A DNA stretch of 64,000 nucleotides from Aliiroseovarius sp. S1339 (GTDB lineage: Bacteria > Pseudomonadota > Alphaproteobacteria > Rhodobacterales > Rhodobacteraceae): positions 248,001-312,000 of the forward strand of contig NZ_JALPQG010000003.1 in the NCBI RefSeq assembly GCF_023195695.1, read 5' to 3'. Within the stretch, counting starts at the first letter, position 1. Each line of letters begins with the position of its first letter. The notes under the pieces are model-generated. The model worked only from the letters and a program-made list of their open reading frames with translations. It was not told the origin of the DNA and ran no database searches. Of the stretch, positions 8,669 to 18,264 are shown piece after piece. The position numbers and the translations under genes are program-made.

Positions 8669-9523
8669 ATGTTCGCCGAACGGCTGACGGAAACCCGTGC
8701 ACTGGCGCGTGCCTGTCTGCACGGGGCCATCCGCGACGGCGGCGTTCTGGCAGAGCCGATGCGCTATGCAACTGGCGGCGGCAAAGGATTGCGTGGGTTT
8801 CTGGTGATGGAATCTGCTCGGCTTCACGGCGTTGGGGACGCGCGATCTGTTTGGCCCGCCGCCGCGATCGAGGCCATTCATGCCTATTCTCTGGTGCATG
8901 ATGATCTGCCTTGCATGGACAACGACGATCTGCGTCGTGGCCTGCCCACCGTTCACAAGAAATGGGACGAGGCGACGGCAGTTCTGGTCGGTGACGCCTT
9001 GCAAAGCTTAGCGTTCGAGCTGATCACCAATGATGCGGTTGGTGACGCGCGGGTGGGGTTGGTCGCAACGCTGGCGCGGGCGGCGGGGCAAGTGGGGATG
9101 GTGCACGGACAAGCTCTGGACATCGCCGCCGAAACTGCTGCGGACCCGTTGACGCTGGACGAGATTACCACGCTTCAGGCTGGCAAAACCGGGGCGTTGA
9201 TCCGCTGGTCTGCCGAGGCCGGGGCGCTGTTGGCGGGGCTAGACCCCAAACCAATGCGCGATTACGCGGCCGCTTTGGGTCTGGCCTTTCAGATTGCAGA
9301 TGACATTTTGGATGTCGAAGGCGACGCACGTGCTGTCGGTAAGGCCGTCGGCAAGGATGCCGACGCTGGCAAGGCCACTTTCGTGTCTTTGTTGGGTCTG
9401 CAAGCGGCGAAAACCCGCGCAACCGAACTTGTGGAACAGGCCTGTGACGCTTTAGCGCCGTATGGTGAGGATCCCGAAACCTTGCGGGAAGCCGCCCGTT
9501 TCGTTATCCAGCGCGACAGATAG
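8669..9523 (+). CDS. ispA: Farnesyl/geranyl diphosphate synthase
   Basis: This is a 284-residue trans-prenyltransferase that condenses IPP with DMAPP and GPP to give FPP, the precursor for ubiquinone side chains and undecaprenyl phosphate. The first Asp-rich motif reads [15 protein letters not shown] and the second [12 protein letters not shown]; the GKGLRGFLV segment near the N-terminus binds diphosphate. A long-chain polyprenyl synthase is the alternative, but the xseB-ispA-dxs context and length fit IspA. The ATG follows the xseB stop with no gap. Confidence 0.93.
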   Translation: MFAERLTETRALARACLHGAIRDGGVLAEPMRYATGGGKGLRGFLVMESARLHGVGDARSVWPAAAIEAIHAYSLVHDDLPCMDNDDLRRGLPTVHKKWDEATAVLVGDALQSLAFELITNDAVGDARVGLVATLARAAGQVGMVHGQALDIAAETAADPLTLDEITTLQAGKTGALIRWSAEAGALLAGLDPKPMRDYAAALGLAFQIADDILDVEGDARAVGKAVGKDADAGKATFVSLLGLQAAKTRATELVEQACDALAPYGEDPETLREAARFVIQRDR

Positions 9524-9537
9524 GCAGCGGGGCGAAT

Positions 9538-11466
9538 ATGGCCGACACACCCGAAACACCCATTCTGGACCGCGTGACGGTTCCGGCAGATATGAAATCG
9601 CTGTCTGATCGCGAGATTTTGGCGCTGGCCAAGGAAGTGCGGGCCGAGACGATTTCGGCTGTGTCCGAAACTGGCGGCCATCTGGGGGCTGGGCTTGGTG
9701 TTGTCGAACTGACAGTGGCGTTGCACGCGGTGTTTGATACGCCGCGCGACCGGATCATCTGGGACGTGGGCCACCAATGCTATCCGCACAAAATTCTGAC
9801 CGGACGGCGCGACCGTATCCGCACCTTGCGTTGCGAAGGTGGGTTGTCGGGCTTCACCAAGCGCTCGGAAAGCCCGTTTGACCCGTTCGGGGCTGGGCAC
9901 AGCTCGACCTCGATCTCGGCGGCATTGGGCTTTGCGGTGGCGCGCGATCTTGGGGGTGCACCAGAACATGGGATCGGCGATGCGATTGCCGTCATTGGCG
10001 ACGGATCAATGTCCGCCGGGATGGCGTTCGAGGCGATGAACAATGCAGGCCATTTGGGGCGCCGCTTGTTTGTGATCCTGAATGACAACGAAATGTCGAT
10101 TGCTCCGCCCGTGGGTGCGATGTCGAACTATCTCAGCCGCCTTTACGCGGGCGAACCGTTTCAGGAGTTGAAAGCTGCTGCCAAGGGCGCAGTTAGCCTG
10201 CTGCCCGAGCCGCTCCAAGAAGGCGCGCGCCGGGCCAAGGAAATGGTCAAGTCGATGACCGTCGGCGGCACACTATTTGAAGAACTTGGCTTTTCCTATG
10301 TCGGTCCGATTGATGGGCATGACATGGAAAGCCTGCTGTCGATCCTGCGCACGGTTCATGATCGCGCGACCGGACCGATGCTGATCCATGTGATCACCAA
10401 GAAGGGCAAAGGCTATGCACCGGCTGAGGCTGCACGCGATCGCGGCCATGCCACCGCCAAGTTCGATGTGGCAAGCGGCAGGCAGCACAAGGCACCGTCG
10501 AATGCGCCCAGCTATACCTCGGTGTTTGGCAAGACGCTGGTCGATCTGGCCGGGAAAGACGACAAGGTTTGTGCCGTGACGGCAGCCATGCCGGATGGCA
10601 CCGGATTGAACCTGATGGCGGAACGCTATCCGTCGCGGTGCTTTGACGTGGGCATTGCCGAACAGCACGGCGTGACCTTTTCGGCGGCGCTGGCCGCCGG
10701 CGGCATGAAGCCCTTCTGCGCGATGTATTCGACCTTCCTTCAGCGTGGTTATGATCAGGTTGTGCACGATGTGGCGGTCCAGCGTCTGCCTGTGCGCTTT
10801 GCCATCGACCGCGCCGGTCTGGTCGGGGCCGATGGTGCGACCCATGCCGGCGCATATGACATCGCTTTCATGTCTAACCTGCCCGGAATGGTCGTCATGG
10901 CCGCCGCAGACGAGGCCGAATTGATGCACATGGTCGCCACCGCGCATTCCATCAATGACGGCCCGTCCGCCTTCCGCTATCCGCGTGGTGAAGGTGTTGG
11001 GGTTGATCTGCCCGAACAGGGCGAGGTGCTGGAAATCGGCAAAGGGCGCATGATCCGTGAAGGGTCGCGTGTGGCGATCCTGTCGTTTGGCACGCGTCTT
11101 TCCGAGGTTGAGAAAGCCGCCGAAAAGCTCGACGCGCGTGGTATCACGCCAACGATTGCCGACGCCCGTTTTGCCAAGCCGCTGGATCGCGACCTGATCC
11201 TGAAGCTGGCAGCAGACCACGAAGCGCTGATTACCATTGAAGAAGGCGCAATTGGCGGCTTCGGCAGCCATGTCGCGCAGCTTTTGGCGGAAGAGGGCGC
11301 GTTCGACGCCGGCCTTAAATACCGATCTATGGTGCTGCCCGACACGTTCATCGACCACGCCAGCCCGGCCCGGATGTATGAAGAGGCCAAACTGTCCGCC
11401 AAAGATATCGAAGCGAAAGTGCTGGATGTCCTAGGCGTGGCGCAGATCGGCGAAAAGCGGGCCTAA
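9538..11466 (+). CDS. dxs: 1-deoxy-D-xylulose-5-phosphate synthase
   Basis: Dxs condenses pyruvate and glyceraldehyde 3-phosphate with thiamine diphosphate, the first step of the MEP isoprenoid pathway. The 642-residue length is normal. The TPP-binding [18 protein letters not shown] and the transketolase-like [15 protein letters not shown] segments are clear, as is the catalytic region [15 protein letters not shown] and the central domain segment [17 protein letters not shown]. It lies 14 nt after ispA, so one transcript can supply both enzymes. Dependence on TPP gives a loose metabolic link to the thiBPQ operon at 20.6 kb. The stop overlaps the convergent epimerase stop in CTAA (11463-11466). 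Confidence 0.97.
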   Translation: MADTPETPILDRVTVPADMKSLSDREILALAKEVRAETISAVSETGGHLGAGLGVVELTVALHAVFDTPRDRIIWDVGHQCYPHKILTGRRDRIRTLRCEGGLSGFTKRSESPFDPFGAGHSSTSISAALGFAVARDLGGAPEHGIGDAIAVIGDGSMSAGMAFEAMNNAGHLGRRLFVILNDNEMSIAPPVGAMSNYLSRLYAGEPFQELKAAAKGAVSLLPEPLQEGARRAKEMVKSMTVGGTLFEELGFSYVGPIDGHDMESLLSILRTVHDRATGPMLIHVITKKGKGYAPAEAARDRGHATAKFDVASGRQHKAPSNAPSYTSVFGKTLVDLAGKDDKVCAVTAAMPDGTGLNLMAERYPSRCFDVGIAEQHGVTFSAALAAGGMKPFCAMYSTFLQRGYDQVVHDVAVQRLPVRFAIDRAGLVGADGATHAGAYDIAFMSNLPGMVVMAAADEAELMHMVATAHSINDGPSAFRYPRGEGVGVDLPEQGEVLEIGKGRMIREGSRVAILSFGTRLSEVEKAAEKLDARGITPTIADARFAKPLDRDLILKLAADHEALITIEEGAIGGFGSHVAQLLAEEGAFDAGLKYRSMVLPDTFIDHASPARMYEEAKLSAKDIEAKVLDVLGVAQIGEKRA

Positions 11467-12296
11467 CCCTCAGCTTTTAGCAGCGCGGCAAGGCCCTCGC
11501 GATATGTCGGGTAAAGCAGCTTAACGCCAAGTTCGCCCTTGATCCGATCGTTACGCACCCGTTTGCTTTCCGCATAGAAACTGCGCGCCATGGGCGTCAT
11601 CTCGGCGGTCTCATAGTCTTCTGCGGGCGGGTGTGGCAGGCCCAGAAGGTCTGCGGCGTGGGACAGCACATCCTCGGGTGGGGCGGCAAGGTCGTCACAG
11701 ACGTTGTAGATGCGACCCGGATTAGGGGTAGCGATGGACGCTGCAAGCACTTGCGCGATGTCATCCACATGGATGCGCGAAAAGACCTGATTTTCTTTGA
11801 TGATCCGCCGTGCCGCGCCGCGCCGCACTTTTGCAAATGGCCCCCGACCGGGGCCATAGATGCCAGCAAGCCGAAAGATATGCAGGGGCAGACCGGTGTC
11901 AGCGGCAAGTTCTTGCCACGCGGCTTCTGCCTTGACCCTTTGTTGCCCGCGCTTTGTGGACGGCGACAGGGCTGTGTCCTCGCTGACCCAACCACCACCG
12001 TGATCGCCGTAAACCCCTGTGGTTGACAGGTAACCGACCCACTGAAGTTGCGGCGCGATGCGGGCAATATCGTCTCTAACCTGGCGTAATACCGGGTCTC
12101 CATCTGCGCCAGGTCCAGCAGAAATCAACAGATGCGTGGTGCGCGACAACGCCGGGCCAATGTCGCCGCCCGGCCATTGAATGACGCCCTCGCCGGGCTC
12201 GCGCGAGGTGCCAATGATGGTGAAATCACCGCCCAATTTCCGCGCCAATGCGCGTGCAGAGTAGCCAAAGCCGAAGATGAAAAGCGTCTTATCCAT
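11463..12296 (-). CDS. NAD(P)-dependent epimerase/dehydratase-like SDR protein (YeeZ-type)
   Basis: This is a 277-residue extended short-chain dehydrogenase-like protein. The N-terminal nucleotide-binding motif is [14 protein letters not shown], which lacks the usual GxxGxxG spacing and resembles the atypical SDR group of E. coli Yee[15 protein letters not shown] segment corresponds to the SDR active-site region, followed by [12 protein letters not shown]. The conventional Tyr-x3-Lys is not obvious, so a catalytic role is uncertain. ATG 12296 is preferred because it starts the Rossmann fold; an upstream in-frame ATG at 12410 would run into the divergent ade gene. No pathway can be assigned. 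Confidence 0.8.
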   Translation of the reverse strand: MDKTLFIFGFGYSARALARKLGGDFTIIGTSREPGEGVIQWPGGDIGPALSRTTHLLISAGPGADGDPVLRQVRDDIARIAPQLQWVGYLSTTGVYGDHGGGWVSEDTALSPSTKRGQQRVKAEAAWQELAADTGLPLHIFRLAGIYGPGRGPFAKVRRGAARRIIKENQVFSRIHVDDIAQVLAASIATPNPGRIYNVCDDLAAPPEDVLSHAADLLGLPHPPAEDYETAEMTPMARSFYAESKRVRNDRIKGELGVKLLYPTYREGLAALLKAEG

Positions 12297-12390
12297 GTGC
12301 GCAGTATCGCTGTGCAGACCTGATTGGAAAGCGCAAATTTCCGGGTGTTTTGGGGGTTGCGCTAACATTGGAAATTTGAACAATGGGTCA

Positions 12391-14196
12391 ATGGAAAAAC
12401 CAGCTATCAAAACTTGGTCAGAATGCGCCGCCCGCCTTGTCGCGGTGGCCGCAGGACGCGAACCCGCCGATCTGGTGATCCGGGGCGGGCGCGTGGTAAA
12501 TGTTCACAGCCGCGAGGTGCTGGACGGCTGGCAGGTCGCCATTGCCGATGGCCGATTTGCCTATGTCGGGCCCGACGCTAGTCACTGTATTGGCGACACG
12601 ACAGAGGTGATCGAGGCCGATGGCCAACACCTGATCCCCGGCCTGTGTGACGCGCATATGCATATCGAAAGCGGGATGCTGACACCTGCTGAATTCGCCC
12701 GTGCCGTGATCCCACATGGCACGACGACAATGTTCACCGACCCCCACGAGATCGCGAATGTGATGGGGCTTGAGGGCGTGAAATTGATGCATGATGAGGC
12801 TCTAATGCAGCCCGTTAACATCTTTACGCAGATGCCGTCCTGCGCACCGTCTGCACCGGGATTAGAGACGACTGGCTATGAGATCACGCCCGAGGATGTG
12901 GCCGAGGCGATGGAATGGCCGGGCATCATCGGGCTGGGTGAGATGATGAATTTCCCCGGCGTGGTGAACGGTGATGCAAAAATGCTGGCCGAGATTGCAG
13001 CGACGCAGGTTGCGGGCAAAACCGTGGGCGGGCATTATGCCAGCCCCGATCTTGGCCCCGCGTTTCATGCCTATGCGGCGGGTGGCCCGGCGGATGATCA
13101 CGAAGGCACGTGCGAGGCGGACGCCATTGCGCGGGTGCGCCAAGGGATGCGGTCGATGATGCGGCTGGGATCTGCCTGGTATGACATTGAAACCCAGATC
13201 ACGGCGGTCACGGAAAAGGGTCTGGACCCGCGCAACTTCATCCTTTGCACGGATGATTGCCACTCGGGCACGCTGGTCAATGACGGCCATATGAACCGCG
13301 TGGTGCGTCACGCGATTTCCTGCGGGTGTGATCCGCTCATCGCGCTGCAAATGGCGACGATCAACACGGCCACGCATTTCGGGTTAGAGCGTGAATTAGG
13401 CTCTATTACACCCGGAAGGCGGGCAGATGTCATCCTGACCGATGATCTGACGACGCTGCCGATCAACCGCGTGATCGCGCGCGGCGTGACAGTGGCCGAG
13501 GGCGGAGAGGTCACGGTTGAGTGCCCGCATCTGGACTGGCCCGAATATGCACGCAAGACCGTCCATCTGGGCAAAACGCTCGGGGCTGCTGATTTCGAGA
13601 TCACGGCCCCAGAGGGCGCAAACTCGATCCGGGCCAAGGTCATTGGTGTGGTGGAAAATCAGGCGCCAACCAAAGCACTGGTCCGCGATCTTGGCATCGC
13701 GGATGGGTTGGTGCAAATGGATGAAACGCAGGATGTTTGTCAGATCGCCCTTGTTGAACGCCACCGTGCAACGGGTGACGTGGTCAACGGGCTGGTATCG
13801 GGCTTTGGGTATCAAGGCCGGATGGCGATTGCGTCGACCGTCGCGCATGACAGCCACCATATGATCGTCGTCGGCACCAGCCGCGAAGATATGGCGCTGG
13901 CCGCGAACCGTCTAGGCGAGGTTGGCGGCGGCATCACCGTGTTCAAGGACGGCGAAGAGCTGGCTTTGGTCGAGCTTCCGGTCGCGGGCCTGATGTCGGA
14001 CGCGCCAGCGAAAGAGGTCGCAGCGAAAGCGGATGCGATGGTCGAAGCCATGGCCGCCTGTGGCTGCACATTGAACAACGCCTATATGCAACATTCGCTT
14101 CTGGCGCTTGTTGTCATCCCCGAGTTACGCATTTCTGATCTGGGTCTTGTGGACGTGACCCGATTTGAACTGACCAACCTGATTGAGGAGCATTGA
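12391..14196 (+). CDS. ade: Adenine deaminase
   Basis: This 601-residue amidohydrolase converts adenine to hypoxanthine and ammonia in purine salvage. The metal-binding DAHMHIESGMLTP motif and the following HGTTTMFTDPHEIANVMG are hallmarks of the Ade/AdeC family; the active-site region CTDDCHSG and the C-terminal domain with CGCTLNNAYM are also present. ATG 12391 is chosen as the first start of the conserved N-terminus; the frame stays open further upstream but would overlap the divergent epimerase gene. The gene is translationally linked to amn by a 1-nt overlap. Confidence 0.94.
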   Translation: MEKPAIKTWSECAARLVAVAAGREPADLVIRGGRVVNVHSREVLDGWQVAIADGRFAYVGPDASHCIGDTTEVIEADGQHLIPGLCDAHMHIESGMLTPAEFARAVIPHGTTTMFTDPHEIANVMGLEGVKLMHDEALMQPVNIFTQMPSCAPSAPGLETTGYEITPEDVAEAMEWPGIIGLGEMMNFPGVVNGDAKMLAEIAATQVAGKTVGGHYASPDLGPAFHAYAAGGPADDHEGTCEADAIARVRQGMRSMMRLGSAWYDIETQITAVTEKGLDPRNFILCTDDCHSGTLVNDGHMNRVVRHAISCGCDPLIALQMATINTATHFGLERELGSITPGRRADVILTDDLTTLPINRVIARGVTVAEGGEVTVECPHLDWPEYARKTVHLGKTLGAADFEITAPEGANSIRAKVIGVVENQAPTKALVRDLGIADGLVQMDETQDVCQIALVERHRATGDVVNGLVSGFGYQGRMAIASTVAHDSHHMIVVGTSREDMALAANRLGEVGGGITVFKDGEELALVELPVAGLMSDAPAKEVAAKADAMVEAMAACGCTLNNAYMQHSLLALVVIPELRISDLGLVDVTRFELTNLIEEH

Positions 14197-15680
14197 TGCC
14201 TGCTAACGGACACTCCATTCCTGTGATTACGCCCCCAAGCGGCGCGCATGAAACGTTCACTGACGCCAAGGCTGCCGTTCGGCGGCTGAAAGAGCTGTAT
14301 GATCAAGCTTGCACATTTTTGTGCGAGACGTTTGAGCAGTCAGTCTCTGGCGATCAACCCGACACGCGGTTTCGCGCCTTTTACCCTGAGATCAGCCTGA
14401 CCACGACCAGCCACGCGCAAATCGACACGCGTCTGAGTTTTGGCCACGTTTCCGCGCCGGGCACTTACAGCACCACAATCACGCGCCCGGACCTGTTCGA
14501 AAACTATTTAATCCAGCAAATATCGCTGTTGTTCGAACATCATGGCGTCGCGGTTTGGATCGGCCTCTCAGATACGCCGATCCCGGTGCACTTTGCTGTG
14601 GCAAATGAACCAGACATAACCGTACCACAAGAAGGTGCGATGAGCTTCCCGCTGCGCGACGTGTTTGACGTGCCCGACCTGTCCAGCACCAATGATGACA
14701 TCGTAAATGGTGTCGCGCAGATCGGTGAAAACGGTGCGGGTCCGCTTGCGCCGTTCACTGCGCAGCGGGTGGATTATTCGCTCGCGCGCCTGTCGCATTA
14801 TACTGCAACCAAGCCCGAAGATTTCCAAAACTACGTTCTGTTCACCAACTATCAGTTCTATGTTGAAGAGTTCGAAGCCTTTGCACGCCAGATGCTGGCC
14901 GATCCGAACAGCGGCTATAATGCGTTTGTCGGACCCGGACACCACGAAATTACAACACACGATCAAGTGTTGCCGGTGCTGGAAAAGCTGCCCCAAATGC
15001 CATCCTATCACCTGAAACGGGTGGATGGATCCGGCGTTACTCTGGTGAATATCGGGGTGGGACCATCTAATGCGAAAACGGCGACCGACCACATTGCGGT
15101 TCTGCGCCCTCATGCTTGGTTGATGGTCGGCCATTGCGCGGGGCTTCGCAACAGCCAGCGGCTGGGTGACTTTGTGCTGGCGCATGCCTATCTGCGCGAA
15201 GACAAGGTTCTGGATGATGATCTGCCCCTTTGGGTGCCGATCCCGCCACTTGCCGAAATCCAGATTGCGCTGGAACAGGCCGTTGCCGAAGTGACCGAGC
15301 TAAAGGGGTACGAGCTGAAGCGTATCATGCGGACTGGCACCGTCGCGACGCTTGATAACCGCAACTGGGAACTTCGGGACCAGTCGGGGCCGGTGCAACG
15401 GCTAAGCCAGTCGCGCGCGATTGCGTTGGATATGGAAAGTGCGACCATTGCCGCCAACGGGTTTCGCTTCCGCGTGCCCTATGGCACGCTGCTGTGTGTG
15501 TCCGACAAACCGCTGCACGGAGAGCTGAAATTGCCCGGTATGGCATCCGATTTTTACAAGTCACAGGTGTCACGCCATCTGCTTATTGGGATACAGGCGA
15601 TGGAAACTTTACGCGATATGCCGATCGAGCGAATCCACAGTCGGAAACTCAGAAGCTTCGAAGAGACTGCCTTCCTTTAG
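14196..15680 (+). CDS. amn: AMP nucleosidase
   Basis: This 494-residue enzyme hydrolyses AMP to adenine and ribose 5-phosphate. The N-terminal half is the family-specific domain (for example HAQIDTRLSFGHVSAPGTYS) and the C-terminal half is the nucleoside-phosphorylase-like catalytic domain with NIGVGPSNAKTATDHIAVLRP and ALDMESATIAANGFRFRVPYG, the last containing the purine-contact Glu. ATG 14196 has GAGGAG 5 nt upstream and overlaps the ade stop by one base. Amn releases adenine, which Ade deaminates, so the coupled pair gives a route from AMP to hypoxanthine. Confidence 0.94.
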   Translation: MPANGHSIPVITPPSGAHETFTDAKAAVRRLKELYDQACTFLCETFEQSVSGDQPDTRFRAFYPEISLTTTSHAQIDTRLSFGHVSAPGTYSTTITRPDLFENYLIQQISLLFEHHGVAVWIGLSDTPIPVHFAVANEPDITVPQEGAMSFPLRDVFDVPDLSSTNDDIVNGVAQIGENGAGPLAPFTAQRVDYSLARLSHYTATKPEDFQNYVLFTNYQFYVEEFEAFARQMLADPNSGYNAFVGPGHHEITTHDQVLPVLEKLPQMPSYHLKRVDGSGVTLVNIGVGPSNAKTATDHIAVLRPHAWLMVGHCAGLRNSQRLGDFVLAHAYLREDKVLDDDLPLWVPIPPLAEIQIALEQAVAEVTELKGYELKRIMRTGTVATLDNRNWELRDQSGPVQRLSQSRAIALDMESATIAANGFRFRVPYGTLLCVSDKPLHGELKLPGMASDFYKSQVSRHLLIGIQAMETLRDMPIERIHSRKLRSFEETAFL

Positions 15681-15743
15681 GGAAGGTAGGGCAAAAACAG
15701 GCAAAAAAGCGCTATTTATTGGGGAAAGGGGCGCAACAAATCG

Positions 15744-15772
15744 TTGTGTCCCCCCGCTACATACAGTTAAAT
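15744..15772 (+). promoter_or_regulatory. Candidate sigma-70 promoter for the HU gene
   Basis: TTGTGT (15744-15749) and TTAAAT (15767-15772) have a 17-nt spacer and lie 47 nt before the HU start. Read by eye; no other element in this 139-nt gap is convincing. Confidence 0.4.
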
Positions 15773-15819
15773 GCGCCCAATGAAGCCCAACAAATGGGTA
15801 AATGTGAGGAGTGTATTAT

Positions 15820-16107
15820 ATGTCGAAACCTATGACGAAGACCCAACTGGTCGCTGCTTTGGCCGAAGAAATGGGCTCGGACAAGAAATCGGCGTCGAGC
15901 GCGCTGGACGGTGTTATCAACATCATCACCAAAGAAGTTTCTGGTGGTGGCGCTGTGACCCTTCCGGGTGTTGGCAAGATTTACTGCCGCGAGCGTCCCG
16001 CACGCATGGTGCGCAACCCCGCCACCGGCGAGCAGATCCACAAAGATGCCGACAAGGTCGTGAAGATGACCATTGCGAAGGCTTTGAAAGACAGCGTGAA
16101 CGGCTGA
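15820..16107 (+). CDS. hup: HU-family DNA-binding protein
   Basis: This is a 95-residue nucleoid protein of the HU/IHF family. It has the start KTQLVAALAEEMG, the central GVGKIYCRERPARMVRNPATGE with the RNPATGE segment of the DNA-intercalating arm, and a C-terminal helix KVVKMTIAKALKDSV. ATG 15820 is preceded by GAGGAG at 8 nt; an upstream GTG at 15811 overlaps that site and is rejected. It is monocistronic, with a candidate promoter before it and a strong terminator after it. HU is favoured over IHF because the arm lacks clear IhfA/IhfB-specific residues, but this is a judgement by eye. Confidence 0.92.
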   Translation: MSKPMTKTQLVAALAEEMGSDKKSASSALDGVINIITKEVSGGGAVTLPGVGKIYCRERPARMVRNPATGEQIHKDADKVVKMTIAKALKDSVNG

Positions 16108-16147
16108 TCTTGGTGCCTTCGGGGCTTGTCCCCGGACACGAATTCGG

Positions 16148-16180
16148 AAAGGGTCGCCCAAGTGGCGGCCCTTTTCTTTT
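16148..16180 (+). terminator. Rho-independent terminator after HU
   Basis: An 11-bp stem (16148-16158 with 16164-16174, one wobble) is followed by the T-rich run to 16180. It lies 40 nt after the HU stop and just before the ribosome-binding site of the next gene. Confidence 0.85.
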
Positions 16181-16192
16181 GCCGGAGGTGAC

Positions 16193-17068
16193 ATGGATCT
16201 GCGCGCGATTCTGATGGGGCTGGGTTTTGCCCTGATGTGGAGTTCGGCCTTCACGTCCGCGCGCATCATCGTGGCGGACGCGCCCCCGCTCTCTTCTCTG
16301 GCTCTGCGTTTTCTGATTTCTGGCCTGCTTGCCGTGATCATTGCACGCGCCCTTGGGCAAAGCTGGAAATTGACCCGCAACCAGTGGCGGGCGGTGATCA
16401 TCTTCGGCGTCTGCCAGAACGCGCTGTATCTGGGTCTGAATTTCGTGGCCATGCAATGGATCGAAGCCGGATTGGCGTCGATCATCGCCTCGACCATGCC
16501 CCTGATGGTGGCCTTGGCGGGGTGGATCCTGATGGGTGACAGGATGCGCCCGCTGGCGATGGTCGGGCTGTTGGCGGGGATGATTGGTGTCGCCCTGATC
16601 ATGGGGTCGCGGTTGTCTGGCGGCGTTGATGTGACCGGCGTGGTGCTTTGCTTTATCGCCGCCGCCGCCCTGACTGCCGCCACTTTGGCCGTGCGCACAG
16701 CCTCGTCCGGCGGCAATCTGATGATGATCGTCGGCTTGCAAATGTTTGTGGGGTCCGCCGTGCTGGCCGTCGTCGCCCTGTTTCTGGAAAGCCCGGCGTT
16801 CGAACCCAGCCTGCGCTTGGGTCTTGCGTTCACCTATACCGTCCTTGTGCCCGGCGTGCTGGCCACTTGGGTCTGGTTCGCGCTGGTGGGTCGCATAGGC
16901 GCGGTGAAGGCAGCAACCTTCCATTTCCTCAACCCGTTCTTTGGCGTCGCAATTGCCTGGCTCTTGCTGGGTGAAGCGCTGACCACCACCGATTTTATCG
17001 GTGTTGCCATCATCACGTTTGGCATCCTTGCGGTGCAGCTTTCGAAACAAAACCCCACACAGACGTGA
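16193..17068 (+). CDS. EamA/DMT-superfamily transporter
   Basis: This is a 291-residue inner-membrane protein with about ten hydrophobic segments arranged as two EamA repeats. The first begins FALMWSSAFTSARIIVADAPP; the second includes PGVLATWVWFALVGRIGAVKAATFHFLNPFF and LGEALTTTDFIGVAIITFGI, which is characteristic of the family. Such proteins usually export amino acids or metabolites, but the substrate is not readable. A GGAGG site sits 5 nt before the ATG, immediately after the HU terminator. A second, distantly similar DMT gene lies at 19435-20391 on the other strand. Confidence 0.9.
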   Translation: MDLRAILMGLGFALMWSSAFTSARIIVADAPPLSSLALRFLISGLLAVIIARALGQSWKLTRNQWRAVIIFGVCQNALYLGLNFVAMQWIEAGLASIIASTMPLMVALAGWILMGDRMRPLAMVGLLAGMIGVALIMGSRLSGGVDVTGVVLCFIAAAALTAATLAVRTASSGGNLMMIVGLQMFVGSAVLAVVALFLESPAFEPSLRLGLAFTYTVLVPGVLATWVWFALVGRIGAVKAATFHFLNPFFGVAIAWLLLGEALTTTDFIGVAIITFGILAVQLSKQNPTQT

Positions 17069-17125
17069 AGGCGCGCGTTGCCATCGTGAGATGACATTTG
17101 CGGCCATTTCCATAGGTTTGATGCC

Positions 17126-17839
17126 ATGGAGCTTTTGTTCGGATATCTTGCGGGCCTGCTGACCCTGATTAACCCGTGCGTCTTGCCGGTGTTGCCGATT
17201 GTGCTGGCGACAGCGCTGCAAGCCAGCCGTTACGGACCCCTCGCGGTTGCAGCAGGGATGAGCGTGTCTTTCGTCACGCTGGGCCTTGTCGTCACCGTGG
17301 CAGGCTATTCGATTGGCCTGACCGAAGACATGGTCGCGCGTGGCGGCGCGATCTTGATGGTCGCTTTCGGGCTTATCCTTATGACGCCCGTCTTGTCAGA
17401 GCGATTTGCAACAGCAACCACAGGCGTGTCCGCCCACGCCGATACAAGTTTTGACGATGTCGACCGCTCAAGCCTTGGTGGGCAATTCCTTGGTGGCATG
17501 TTGCTGGGTGCGGTTTGGAGCCCCTGTATCGGCCCGACGCTTGGCGGCGCAATCTCGCTGGCGTCACAAGGCAAAAGCATTCCTTGGGCGGCCGCAATCA
17601 TGGTCGCGTTTGCACTGGGCGTGTCGACCATCATCATTGCGCTGGGCTATGGCGCGCGGTCTGCGATCATGCGCAGACAGGCTCTAATGCGCCGGATTGC
17701 GCAGAAATCCCGCCCCATCATGGGGGCGATCTTTCTGGCCGTCGGTCTGGCGATCCTGTTCCGTTTTCACCATGTCGTTGAAGCCTGGGCGGTGAACGCC
17801 CTGCCAGCTTGGCTAAACGATCTTTCCGTATCCCTTTGA
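17126..17839 (+). CDS. ccdA: CcdA-type thiol:disulfide interchange membrane protein
   Basis: This is a 237-residue protein with about six transmembrane helices, matching the membrane domain of DsbD. The paired redox cysteines sit in NPCVLPVLPIV (first helix) and WSPCIGPTLGGAI (fourth helix), the signatures of CcdA. It carries electrons from cytoplasmic thioredoxin to periplasmic partners, commonly for cytochrome c maturation. The next gene, 11 nt downstream, is a Tat-exported thioredoxin-fold protein, so the pair looks like DsbD split into two genes. Bc1 and other c-type cytochromes are plausible beneficiaries. Confidence 0.9.
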   Translation: MELLFGYLAGLLTLINPCVLPVLPIVLATALQASRYGPLAVAAGMSVSFVTLGLVVTVAGYSIGLTEDMVARGGAILMVAFGLILMTPVLSERFATATTGVSAHADTSFDDVDRSSLGGQFLGGMLLGAVWSPCIGPTLGGAISLASQGKSIPWAAAIMVAFALGVSTIIIALGYGARSAIMRRQALMRRIAQKSRPIMGAIFLAVGLAILFRFHHVVEAWAVNALPAWLNDLSVSL

Positions 17840-17850
17840 AGGAGACCCCA

Positions 17851-18261
17851 ATGAAACGCCGTGACTTTCTAACTCTGACCGCCGCTGCGGCCTTTGCACC
17901 ACTGACCCTGCGCGCCGCGATTGCCGACTATGCGCCGGGTCTTGTGACCAAGGCTCTTGAGAATGGTGAAACCGTCTTTCTGGACTTCAAAGCCAGTTGG
18001 TGCAGCACCTGTGCGGCACAGGAGCGTGTGATCAATGCGCTTTTGGAAGAAAACCCGGCTTACGACCAATCCATCACCTTCATCAATGTTGACTGGGACG
18101 AACACGGGAAGTCCGAGCTTGCGAAATCCCTGCGTATCCCGCGGCGTTCGACACTTGTTGTGCTGAAAGGCAATCAGGAACTTGGGCGGATCGTGGCGGG
18201 CACCTCGGTGTCTGATATCAAGGCGCTGATGGATACGGCGCTTTCAGCGGCGACGGCTTAA
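17851..18261 (+). CDS. Tat-exported thioredoxin-like protein
   Basis: This is a 136-residue protein with a twin-arginine leader (KRRDFLTLTAAAAFAP) and then a thioredoxin fold. The redox motif is WCSTC with Cys51 and Cys54; the region VFLDFKASWCSTCAA resembles the C-terminal gamma domain of DsbD, as does PRRSTLVVLKGNQEL, where the usual cis-proline sits near the PRRST turn. ATG 17851 has GGAG upstream. Located 11 nt after ccdA, it is the likely periplasmic acceptor of electrons passed by CcdA. The final target protein is unknown. Confidence 0.85.
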   Translation: MKRRDFLTLTAAAAFAPLTLRAAIADYAPGLVTKALENGETVFLDFKASWCSTCAAQERVINALLEENPAYDQSITFINVDWDEHGKSELAKSLRIPRRSTLVVLKGNQELGRIVAGTSVSDIKALMDTALSAATA

Positions 18262-18264
18262 GCC

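Noticed and set aside
10273-11358. A 361-residue minus-strand open frame across dxs
   Set aside because: Lies wholly within dxs on the other strand and shows no coherent domain; treated as a shadow.
15660-15700. Hairpin-like sequence near the amn stop (CCTTCC..GGAAGG) as a terminator
   Set aside because: The stem is short, overlaps the end of the gene and has no T-run, so it was not called.
15926-17221. A 431-residue minus-strand open frame covering HU, its terminator and the DMT transporter
   Set aside because: It crosses two good genes and a terminator hairpin, and its Gln/His/Arg-rich product looks like reversed coding sequence.
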